Of a stretch of DNA of 35,868 bases, positions 15,327 to 21,752 are shown piece by piece (positions within the stretch are counted from its first letter, which is position 1; each line of letters starts with the position of its first letter). The DNA comes from CAYFMH01 sp964344775. Lineage in GTDB: Bacteria; Patescibacteriota; Gracilibacteria; UBA4473. Under the pieces are notes generated by a model. It searched no databases and was not told the DNA's origin. It worked only from the letters and a program-made list of their open reading frames with translations. Location: positions 1 through 35,868 of the forward strand of contig CAYFOO010000009.1 of NCBI GenBank assembly GCA_964344775.1, given 5' to 3'. A program made the position numbers and the translations under genes.

Positions 15327-15349
15327 TTTAAACTACTTTCTCGTTTAAA
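15327..15349. promoter_or_regulatory. Inverted repeat in the uvrC/zip divergent gap
   Basis: TTTAAAC, 9 bases, GTTTAAA, ending 3 bases before the ZIP transporter ATG. The position suits an operator for a repressor of the metal transporter. No regulator gene is nearby. Confidence 0.4.
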
Positions 15350-15352
15350 AAA

Positions 15353-16087
15353 ATGGAACCGATTTATTACATTCTCATCATCAGCGTTCTGGGACCGATC
15401 ATTGGTTCTGCGATTGGGGTGTGGAGGCAGCCTTCGGAAAAGTCTATTTGTTGTCTTTTGGCCTTTGCAGCGGGAGTGATGTTGGCGGTTTCTTTCCTTG
15501 AACTGATTCCCGAGAGTATTCATCTTTCTTCGGTCTGGTTGTGTGGGGCTGGATTTATGATTGGAGGGCTGGTTATGTTTTTAATTGATAAATTTTTTGT
15601 AGGGGGGATTATTCCCAACGAGGGAGAACATTGTCCCCGGTGGAAAAAAACGGCTCTTTATCTAATTTTTGGGATTTTTATTCACAATCTGCCAGAGGGG
15701 ATAGCGATTGCGACAGGAACTGTTAGTAATGGGAATGCAACTTTGATGATTGCCCTGGCGATTGCCATCCAAAATATCCCGGAGGGGATTTGTACGAGTG
15801 CCCCTTATTACCATTGCACGGGGCAACGATTAAAAGCCTTTTTGCTTTCTTCTTCGACGGCAATTCCGATTTTGGTGGGTTTCTTTTTGGGTTATGTTTT
15901 GTTTAAAAATATTCCAGAAGCATTCATTGGAGCGATTGTGGCTCTAGTAGCGGGCGTGATGGTGTATATTTCTTGTGATGAACTGATTCCTTGTTCTTGC
16001 AACAAAGCTCAGTGTAATGGGAGTCACAAAATGATTGCTTCACTTTTGGCGGGAGTGCTTTTGGTGATTTGTTTGGGAGCGATTTAG
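15353..16087 (+). CDS. ZIP family metal transporter
   Basis: 244 residues, about eight TM helices. The two metal-site motifs are HNLPEG (residue ~109, TM4) and QNIPEG (residue ~139, TM5), the signature of ZIP transporters (ZupT/GufA side), which import zinc, iron or manganese into the cytoplasm. A short Cys- and His-bearing loop near residues 208-224 (SCDELIPCSCNKAQCNGSHK) lies before the last helix and could bind metal. The start is the ATG at 15353, next to an inverted repeat. It is divergent from uvrC. The substrate metal cannot be read from sequence. Confidence 0.9.
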   Translation: MEPIYYILIISVLGPIIGSAIGVWRQPSEKSICCLLAFAAGVMLAVSFLELIPESIHLSSVWLCGAGFMIGGLVMFLIDKFFVGGIIPNEGEHCPRWKKTALYLIFGIFIHNLPEGIAIATGTVSNGNATLMIALAIAIQNIPEGICTSAPYYHCTGQRLKAFLLSSSTAIPILVGFFLGYVLFKNIPEAFIGAIVALVAGVMVYISCDELIPCSCNKAQCNGSHKMIASLLAGVLLVICLGAI

Positions 16088-16089
16088 GA

Positions 16090-16119
16090 AATGCGGAAGG
16101 CAGAAGTCGGAAGTCAGAA
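16090..16119. repeat. heptad array (GAAGTCG type)
   Basis: AATGCG, then GAAGGCA, GAAGTCG, GAAGTCA, GAATCAG in 7-base register, immediately after the ZIP gene stop. Confidence 0.65.
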
Positions 16120-16130
16120 TCAGCCTTCGT

Positions 16131-16146
16131 TCCCGAGTACTCGGGA
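16131..16146. repeat. Perfect palindrome TCCCGA...TCGGGA
   Basis: TCCCGAGTACTCGGGA, 16 bases, perfectly symmetric. It has the same six-base arms as the palindrome at 10247-10262 with a different centre. It may help end the ZIP transcript, but no U-run follows. Confidence 0.65.
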
Positions 16147-16166
16147 CGGCCGACAGGTGCAGAATT

Positions 16167-16194
16167 TTGATTTTCGGTTTTTTTGTGTTATAAT
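16167..16194 (+). promoter_or_regulatory. Promoter of the 16227 gene
   Basis: TTGATT, 16 bases, perfect TATAAT, ending 33 bases before the ATG. Confidence 0.6.
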
Positions 16195-16226
16195 TGGATG
16201 ATTTTTAGAATCTAAAATTTAAAAAG

Positions 16227-16559
16227 ATGGCAGGGAAAAAAATTGAAACTCGAAAAGATGGAGAATCTTGTTCTCAAGGAGTGCCGTGGTTAGGGAATTT
16301 TGCTGATTGGAAAAAATGGATGAAATCTCCAGAGTGCAAGGGAACTTCAAAAGATGCAGAAAAAAAGATGAAATTAGCTGCTAAAAAAAGTGCATGGGAG
16401 CAATTTTCAGAGAATGTTCGAGGAGGAACAGATACGGCCTGTAAAGAAGGAAAGAAGGGAAAAAATATGATAGGAGTTGATAAAATAGGGGAATTTGTAC
16501 ACAAAGCTTCTTTTGGAGTTATTGGTCCAGATAGTTGTGATACGAAGAAAAAAAGTTAA
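16227..16559 (+). CDS. Small lysine-rich unknown protein
   Basis: 110 residues, about a quarter Lys, with four separated cysteines (around residues 15, 36, 72 and 103) in no standard zinc spacing. It has several Trp in the first half (VPWLGNFADWKKWMKSPEC). There is no signal peptide or TM helix. It has its own good promoter and converges on the DUF5671 gene with a 3-base gap. I do not recognise it. The basic composition would suit nucleic-acid binding, but that is only a guess. Confidence 0.55.
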   Translation: MAGKKIETRKDGESCSQGVPWLGNFADWKKWMKSPECKGTSKDAEKKMKLAAKKSAWEQFSENVRGGTDTACKEGKKGKNMIGVDKIGEFVHKASFGVIGPDSCDTKKKS

Positions 16560-16562
16560 AGT

Positions 16563-17516
16563 CTATCTCTTCTCCACCGGTAGAGGATGTAGTTTTTTTT
16601 CAAGTGGACCTTTTTCGAAGTCGGCTTTGAGCTGAAAACAGAAGTACCCCGTATCATGTAGCCATTGCGATTCGAAGGCTCCGTATCGTTTTTCGTTTTC
16701 TGGATCTTCTCGATTATCTCGTTGAAATTCTCCACAGAGTTCATAATTTTTATCATCTGATTTGTGGTACTCGATTTGGTATTTTCCCATCGTTTTCTTC
16801 GCAAATCCTTCCATAAACGGCTTTCCTTCAAAACTCTGGAGTTCCGTCAAATCCTCTGGGATGCGTTCTTTTTCGTGTGCGAAATATTGAATTTGATTTT
16901 GTAGTTGGTTGAGTGTTTCTACTACCTGTCGATCAATTTTTTTGAGTCGTGTGACCTTCGGATTCTCTACGATGAAAAAGGCACTGATGAATGGGACTAA
17001 CACAAAAATCCAAAATCCGATCCCCCAGAGCAGATCTTTTTTCTTCGGTTTGGCACTTTTGATATCGAGGAAATAATAAAGAAAAATCACCCCTGCGATG
17101 AGGAAGAGTACTGCCGCTTTCAAAATAAATCGAACCGTCAACTCTCCATCCAAAAAGTGAAAAATGGTGCTGATCAAGTCTCCGACCAAGATCGCAGAAA
17201 CAATGAAAAGAGCGATGTAGGTCAGCCATTTTCGTACGCCTGACTCGAAGTTAAGTTCTTTTTTTACCAAGCCTTTGTTTATGAGCCTATTGATAAAGAA
17301 ATAAATCGGAGCGGTGATGATGAGTGAAGCAATTGAGAATTTTAGTTGACTCTGAGAGAACTCATTTTTCCAACTATCGATTTCTTCTGGAAAGAAGTAA
17401 TTGATAATCTCAAAAAACAGCGATCCCACAGCAAAGGCGACAAAGCCCAGTGCGAGGAAACTGATGAGATAGAGAAAGGTGTGTTTGGCGGCGGAGGCAG
17501 ATTTGGGGGTTGGCAT
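16563..17516 (-). CDS. DUF5671-type membrane protein
   Basis: 317 residues. Five hydrophobic helices lie in the first ~200 residues. The first follows a KHTFLYLISFLALGFVAFA start, which matches DUF5671 proteins common in Patescibacteria. A soluble C-terminal domain (~205-317) carries many charged residues and two cysteines (YELCGEFQRD, GYFCFQL), probably outside the membrane. The function is unknown. The start is the ATG at 17516. It faces the 16227 gene convergently and is divergent from the DUF5665 gene across a repeat-bearing gap. Confidence 0.65.
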   Translation of the reverse strand: MPTPKSASAAKHTFLYLISFLALGFVAFAVGSLFFEIINYFFPEEIDSWKNEFSQSQLKFSIASLIITAPIYFFINRLINKGLVKKELNFESGVRKWLTYIALFIVSAILVGDLISTIFHFLDGELTVRFILKAAVLFLIAGVIFLYYFLDIKSAKPKKKDLLWGIGFWIFVLVPFISAFFIVENPKVTRLKKIDRQVVETLNQLQNQIQYFAHEKERIPEDLTELQSFEGKPFMEGFAKKTMGKYQIEYHKSDDKNYELCGEFQRDNREDPENEKRYGAFESQWLHDTGYFCFQLKADFEKGPLEKKLHPLPVEKR

Positions 17517-17524
17517 GACGATTA

Positions 17525-17575
17525 ATTAAGTAAGAAGTAAGAATGCAGAAGGCAGAATTAAGAATTTAGAAAGGA
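17525..17575. repeat. heptad array (GAAGTAA/GAAGGCA type)
   Basis: Units GAAGTAA, GAATGCA, GAAGGCA, GAATTAA, GAATTTA and GAAAGGA in exact 7-base register, in the divergent gap before DUF5665. Confidence 0.7.
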
Positions 17576-17633
17576 AAAGCAAGCACAAAAATTCTATTTT
17601 GCTTTTTCCCTGAATATCAATAGAATTTTTTTG

Positions 17634-18017
17634 ATGACAAAAAAACATGCTGTTCACAAAGTAGAAAAAAAGCTTGCTGCGGATGAAAAGCGGCTCAAGA
17701 CGGATGTGGAGATTTTTGAGATTGATGAGGAAGAGTTCGAAGAGATGAAAGAGGATGTGGTGAAACTCGTGAAGGTTTTTCGGCAGACCGGGCTTCGGGA
17801 TTTTGTACGATATTTAAATTCTCCGTGGCGGATTGTGGTCAATAATTTTTTCGGAGGAATTTTTCGTGGATTGGGGATTATCATTGGGATGACCTTGGTT
17901 TTTGCGGTGCTGATTTGGTTTTTGGGTAAATTTGTTAACTTTCCGTTGATCGGAGAGTATTTCTTGGATCTGAAGATGCTGCTCGAGACTTTTGCTCCGG
18001 CGAATGGATATCGGTAG
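17634..18017 (+). CDS. DUF5665-type membrane protein
   Basis: 127 residues. A charged N-terminal half (Lys then Glu/Asp-rich to ~45) is followed by the block FVRYLNSPWRIVVNNFFGGI, then a Gly-rich TM helix (GLGIIIGMTLVFAVLIWFLG). This is the usual DUF5665 pattern: a short helix that lies on the membrane and one TM segment. The function is unknown. I use the ATG at 17634; an in-frame TTG just upstream would add one residue. It lies upstream of yggT on the same strand, separated by an inverted pair of heptad arrays. Confidence 0.7.
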   Translation: MTKKHAVHKVEKKLAADEKRLKTDVEIFEIDEEEFEEMKEDVVKLVKVFRQTGLRDFVRYLNSPWRIVVNNFFGGIFRGLGIIIGMTLVFAVLIWFLGKFVNFPLIGEYFLDLKMLLETFAPANGYR

Positions 18018-18034
18018 TTATAAGACTTTTAAAA

Positions 18035-18115
18035 GGGTTGTAGGTTGTAAGTTGTAGGTGGGAAGGAATAATTTAATCAAAAATCCCTACAACCTACCAC
18101 CTCCCACTTACAACT
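18035..18115. repeat. Inverted pair of heptad arrays before yggT
   Basis: The left arm (18035-18063) has units GGTTGTA, GGTTGTA, AGTTGTA, GGTGGGA. The right arm (18084-18115) is roughly its reverse complement (CCCTACAACCTACCACC and onward). The two can pair into a long hairpin ending 3 bases before the YggT start codon. Confidence 0.75.
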
Positions 18116-18117
18116 TT

Positions 18118-18414
18118 ATGACAGCCATGGAAAACTTAACTACATATCTCACTCCCTACATTCCCTTCCTCGTTTCTTTTGTCTCAATCTTCTTAAACTT
18201 ACTTTATTGGGCGATTTTGATTCGAGTTTTGATGTCGTGGTTTGCGACGGGGAGGACGGCATTTGGAGATTTGCTCGATCAGATTGTACAGCCGATTTTG
18301 GCCCCTTTTCGTTGGGCGAGGATTGGGATGATTGATTTGTCACCGATTGTGGCATTGATTTTGATCAGTTTTCTTGGGAATGCGGCGAGGGATTTTTTGT
18401 TGGGACTTGTATAA
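18118..18414 (+). CDS. YggT family membrane protein
   Basis: 98 residues with two TM segments separated by the conserved YggT block: a loop with LIRVLMSWF, then the LDQIVQPILAPFRW amphipathic stretch and DLSPIVALILISFL in the second hydrophobic part. YggT proteins are small integral membrane proteins linked to osmotic tolerance and often found near cell-division genes; the exact role is unknown. I start at the ATG at 18118 (MTAMENLTTYL), because the longer frame reads through the repeat. The ATG at 18127 is possible too. Confidence 0.85.
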   Translation: MTAMENLTTYLTPYIPFLVSFVSIFLNLLYWAILIRVLMSWFATGRTAFGDLLDQIVQPILAPFRWARIGMIDLSPIVALILISFLGNAARDFLLGLV

Positions 18415-18447
18415 GAAGTAAGAAGGGGGAAGGAAGAAGTAGGAAGT
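18412..18447. repeat. heptad array (GAAGTAA type)
   Basis: Units resembling GAAGTAA and GAAGGGG follow the yggT stop codon. The period is less regular than in the other arrays. Confidence 0.5.
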
Positions 18448-18517
18448 TCAAGGGAGAAGTTTTGCATTTATTTTTATTTGAGAAAAGTTTGGAAAAAAGG
18501 TACAAATCGGGAGCTTT

Positions 18518-19132
18518 ATGAAACCCTTTGAATTTCACCTACGAGGAAAAACCTTGGTCTTAGTCGATTGGGCCAATGTATACGGGTGGTCTAAGAAAAT
18601 GAAATGGGAGATTGATCCTCAAAAGCTTTTTCATTTTTTTGAAAGAATGGAAGAGGTGGATCGATCGGTTTTCTTTTTTGGAAGAGATAAGCATGAAAAA
18701 TCAGTTGATTTTTTAAAAGAAATTCAAAAAACAGGCTTTAAGGTTGTTTCAAAACCAGTGAAAAAAATTCCTATTTTTATTGATGATTCTCATTTTTGGA
18801 AAAAACTTTCAAAAGCGATAAAAGATCCCAATATTTTAGCTGTGTTAAAAAAAGAGCCCGTTCTCAGAAGAAAATGTGATTTTGATACAGAAATCACAAA
18901 AGAAATTTTAATAAATTTAGAAAACTATGATACTTTTATTTTGTTTTCTGGCGATGGGGATTTTGCTTGTGTAATCGCTGAAATATTAAAAGCAAAGAAA
19001 AGGATATTTGTCGTTTCTGAATTTGGAAGTTTGGGAAAAGAAATTCAACAATTAGGAAAACAAAAATTGCATCCAGTATTAGTCTCCATAAAATGGTTAA
19101 AATTTCATTTAGATAAAAAAATCCCCGGGTAA
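18518..19132 (+). CDS. NYN-domain (LabA/DUF88-like) putative ribonuclease
   Basis: 204 residues. The PIN-like NYN fold shows its acidic sites: LVDWANVYG (Asp17, Asn20), CDFDTEIT (Asp121, Asp123) and SGDGDFA (Asp146, Asp148). These bind a metal ion for RNA cleavage in the family. It is cytoplasmic, with no TM helix. Targets are unknown; homologues act in RNA turnover or regulation. The last codons (IPG) and stop lie inside a strong palindrome at 19123-19154, so the C-terminal end may have been changed by a repeat insertion. It precedes cysS by 57 bases. Confidence 0.85.
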   Translation: MKPFEFHLRGKTLVLVDWANVYGWSKKMKWEIDPQKLFHFFERMEEVDRSVFFFGRDKHEKSVDFLKEIQKTGFKVVSKPVKKIPIFIDDSHFWKKLSKAIKDPNILAVLKKEPVLRRKCDFDTEITKEILINLENYDTFILFSGDGDFACVIAEILKAKKRIFVVSEFGSLGKEIQQLGKQKLHPVLVSIKWLKFHLDKKIPG

Positions 19133-19154
19133 GCTCCTTTCGGAGCCACCGGGG
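19123..19154 (-). terminator. Strong hairpin oriented as a minus-strand terminator
   Basis: Outer stem CCCCGG/CCGGGG, inner stem GCTCC/GGAGC. On the plus strand no U-run follows, but on the minus strand the hairpin is followed by A then seven T. It therefore has the form of an intrinsic terminator for antisense transcription, though no minus-strand gene enters it. It overlaps the end of the NYN gene. Confidence 0.55.
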
Positions 19155-19189
19155 CTAGATTGTCTCCATTATATTTATGAAAGCATAAA

Positions 19190-20620
19190 ATGTCAAACAT
19201 TTCTCTCCACAACACGCTCTCCGGAAAAAAAGAAAAATTTGTGCCGATTTCGAAAGGCAAAGTAAAAATCTACTCTTGTGGGCCGACCGTGTATGATTTT
19301 GCACACATTGGGAATTTCCGGAGTTTTCTGATGAGTGACCTTTTGTTGCGAGTTTTTCGATACGCGGGATATGACGTGACGAAGGTTCAGAATATCACCG
19401 ATGTGGGACATCTGGTTTCTGATCACGATGAGGGAGAGGACAAAATCCTCAAAAAAGCCCGGCTTGAAAAAAAAGATCCGTTTGCGATTGCTCGATTCTT
19501 TGAAGACGCGTTTGTAGAAGACGAGACCAAACTTCGGATTATTCCACCAGATCATCGACCGAGAGCGACTGACTTTATAGCAGAACAAATCGAGTGGTGT
19601 GAAAAATTAATCGCGGATGAGTTTGCCTACGAGAGCAATGGATCGGTCTTTTTCCGAATTTCCAAGTACGAGGAGTACGGACAGCTCTCAAAAAACAAAA
19701 TGGAAGATCTCGTCGCGGGAGCGAGAGTGGACAAAAATCCGGACAAAGAAAATCCGCTGGATTTTGCTCTCTGGCGAGCGGCCGATCCGAACCATCTCAT
19801 GCAGTGGGACAGCCCGTGGGGCAGGGGATTTCCGGGATGGCATCTGGAATGTTCGGTGATGTCGCACACGCTTTTAGACTTTCCATTTGACATCCACACC
19901 GGAGGTGAAGACAACATCTTTCCGCATCACGAGTGTGAGATCGCCCAAAACGCTGGATTTTCTCACAAAAAATCCGTGAATTACTGGCTGCACGCCAAGC
20001 ACCTTTTGGTCGATGGAGAGAAGATGTCGAAGAGCAAGGGGAATTTTTATACCGTACGGGATCTTTTTAAAAAAGGATATTCTGGAGAGCAGATTCGGTA
20101 TCTTTTGATCTCTGCACACTATCGGACGGCGTTGAATTTTACGTTTGAGGGATTGGAAATGGCGAAAAGTTCAATTGATCGGATCGTGGAATTTTATCGT
20201 TTTCGTAGTGGAACTGTTGCGCATGAAATAAAAGAAGATGACTTTGCAGATGAATATCGGATGAGATACCAAGAGGCATTATTTGATGATCTGAATGTTT
20301 CAGAAGCATTGGCTACTGTTTTTGATTTATTAAAAAAGGCTCGGAAATTACAGGAAAATGGAGGATTGCCCATTACTTCTGTAAAGTCTGTAATAAAATT
20401 TTTAGAAAATGATTTTGATCAAGTTTTTGATGTTTTCCCAAAAGAAAAAGAAATATCCGACTCACGAAAAAAAGAAATAGAAGATTTGATTGAGCAGCGA
20501 AACCAGTTCCGAGCCGAAAAAAACTGGGCCGAATCAGATCGGATTCGGGATGAATTAGCAGCACAAGGAATTGAACTTCTAGATGAGGATGGAAAAACAG
20601 CTTATAAATTGAAGGAATAA
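19190..20620 (+). CDS. cysS: Cysteinyl-tRNA synthetase
   Basis: 476 residues, the normal length. Class I signatures: YSCGPTVYDFAHIGNF near residues 29-44 (zinc-binding Cys and the HIGH-type motif AHIGN), the GWHLECSVMS block, HHECEIAQ with further zinc ligands, and KMSKSKGN near 278. The C-terminal part has the DALR helical domain (IEDLIEQRNQFRAEKNWAESD). It charges tRNA-Cys with cysteine. The start is the ATG at 19190 after an AT-rich leader. There is no sign of rearrangement. Confidence 0.97.
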   Translation: MSNISLHNTLSGKKEKFVPISKGKVKIYSCGPTVYDFAHIGNFRSFLMSDLLLRVFRYAGYDVTKVQNITDVGHLVSDHDEGEDKILKKARLEKKDPFAIARFFEDAFVEDETKLRIIPPDHRPRATDFIAEQIEWCEKLIADEFAYESNGSVFFRISKYEEYGQLSKNKMEDLVAGARVDKNPDKENPLDFALWRAADPNHLMQWDSPWGRGFPGWHLECSVMSHTLLDFPFDIHTGGEDNIFPHHECEIAQNAGFSHKKSVNYWLHAKHLLVDGEKMSKSKGNFYTVRDLFKKGYSGEQIRYLLISAHYRTALNFTFEGLEMAKSSIDRIVEFYRFRSGTVAHEIKEDDFADEYRMRYQEALFDDLNVSEALATVFDLLKKARKLQENGGLPITSVKSVIKFLENDFDQVFDVFPKEKEISDSRKKEIEDLIEQRNQFRAEKNWAESDRIRDELAAQGIELLDEDGKTAYKLKE

Positions 20621-20623
20621 ATT

Positions 20624-20714
20624 TTCAATTTTCAATTTCTAATTTCTAAACAATTTTTAATATTCAATTAAATTTTTCCCTCCCACCTATAACCTACAAC
20701 CTACAACTTTAAAA
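20624..20714. repeat. Two heptad arrays between cysS and the carboxypeptidase gene
   Basis: 20624-20650 has CAATTTT/CAATTTC/TAATTTC-type units. 20680-20709 has ACCTATA, ACCTACA, ACCTACA, ACTTT ending right before the next ATG, the reverse complement of the GGTTGTA-type unit seen elsewhere. Confidence 0.7.
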
Positions 20715-20715
20715 A

Positions 20716-21630
20716 ATGTTAGAATTCCTCTTTTTCGCTTTCTTCTCAGACAACTCTGGAGATTTCTGGGGGCAGGTGTCCCATCAGATGCAAGATTTAC
20801 CTCAAATTGAGGCCTTGGAGCCGTCGAAGGTGCCGATAAAAAAATCGAAAAAGGTCGCTCCAAAAATTTTGGACGACAAACGAACCGCGGTTTTGGCTTT
20901 TGACGAGGGGGCAGGGAAAATTCTTTTTGCCCAAAATAAAAATCGATCACAGCCGATTGCCTCTCTCTCAAAGATTCTTTCTTTTCTCGTGATTATGGAC
21001 CATCACGATCTGGAAGATGTCGTAAGTGTCCCACAGGAAGCCACGAAGACTGGGGGGGCTGGCATAGAACTTTACTGGAAAGAGCGTTTGACGATACGAA
21101 CCTTGCTCGAAGCGGCTCTGATCCCATCGGCCAATGATGCCATGGTGGCTCTGGCGATGTATGATTCTGGGACCGAGAAGGCTTTTGCCAAAAAAATGAA
21201 CGAAAAAGCTCGAGAACTAGGACTCCGATCGGCAGAGTTTTTCAATTCCACGGGATTGGATATCCTGGATGAACAGACGGGGGAGAGCTATGGAAACAAG
21301 ATGTCCGCCTCCGACATGCTTCGACTTGTGCGGATTGCCCTCAACAATGATTTTTTCCGAGAGACAGTGGCGAAGGAGAACTTCTGGGGGACATCGGTGG
21401 ATGAGCGGTTTGCCCATGAAAAAAAATCCACAAATCAACTGCTCGGGAGCTTCCTCAATTCCAAGGGAGTGAAGACGGGGTATACGAAACACGCGGGTGA
21501 ATGTCTAGTAAATCTCTCTGAGGGGAGCGATGGAAGTGAGATTATCACCGTGATTCTGGGTTCTCGGGATCGGTTCGGAGAGACGAAGAATCTCGTGACT
21601 TGGATCATGGATTCTTTTGTGTGGAAATAG
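20716..21630 (+). CDS. D-alanyl-D-alanine carboxypeptidase (peptidase S11)
   Basis: 304 residues with the three penicillin-binding motifs: SxxK at Ser83-Lys86 (ASLSKIL), SAN at 138-140, and KTG at 253-255 (GVKTGYT). It trims the terminal D-Ala from peptidoglycan pentapeptides and so limits cross-linking. The N-terminus has a short hydrophobic stretch (LEFLFFAFF) and a linker; no clean signal peptidase site is visible. The C-terminal anchor domain of DacA-type enzymes is missing, so it is a minimal catalytic form. Activity as an S11 family beta-lactamase is less likely. It lies just upstream of the pilin-like cluster. Confidence 0.88.
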   Translation: MLEFLFFAFFSDNSGDFWGQVSHQMQDLPQIEALEPSKVPIKKSKKVAPKILDDKRTAVLAFDEGAGKILFAQNKNRSQPIASLSKILSFLVIMDHHDLEDVVSVPQEATKTGGAGIELYWKERLTIRTLLEAALIPSANDAMVALAMYDSGTEKAFAKKMNEKARELGLRSAEFFNSTGLDILDEQTGESYGNKMSASDMLRLVRIALNNDFFRETVAKENFWGTSVDERFAHEKKSTNQLLGSFLNSKGVKTGYTKHAGECLVNLSEGSDGSEIITVILGSRDRFGETKNLVTWIMDSFVWK

Positions 21631-21693
21631 GTTGTAGGTTGTAAGTTGTAGGAGGGAAGGAATAATTATTTTATTGTTCAATTCCTACAACCT
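21629..21693. repeat. Inverted pair of heptad arrays after the carboxypeptidase gene
   Basis: GTTGTAG, GTTGTAA, GTTGTAG, GAGGGAA from 21631 overlap the stop codon of the carboxypeptidase gene. A complementary TCCTACAACC arm lies at 21682-21692. It may act as a transcript-end hairpin. Confidence 0.7.
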
Positions 21694-21700
21694 TTTTTCC

Positions 21701-21729
21701 TTGTTTTTCCCGCTTATCTATGGTATAAT
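21701..21729 (+). promoter_or_regulatory. Promoter of the pilin-like cluster
   Basis: TTGTTT, 17 bases, TATAAT, with TGG just before the -10 (extended -10 form). It ends 24 bases before the ATG at 21753. One of the best promoters in the window. Confidence 0.7.
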
Positions 21730-21752
21730 AATTAGATATATCTCATTATTTC

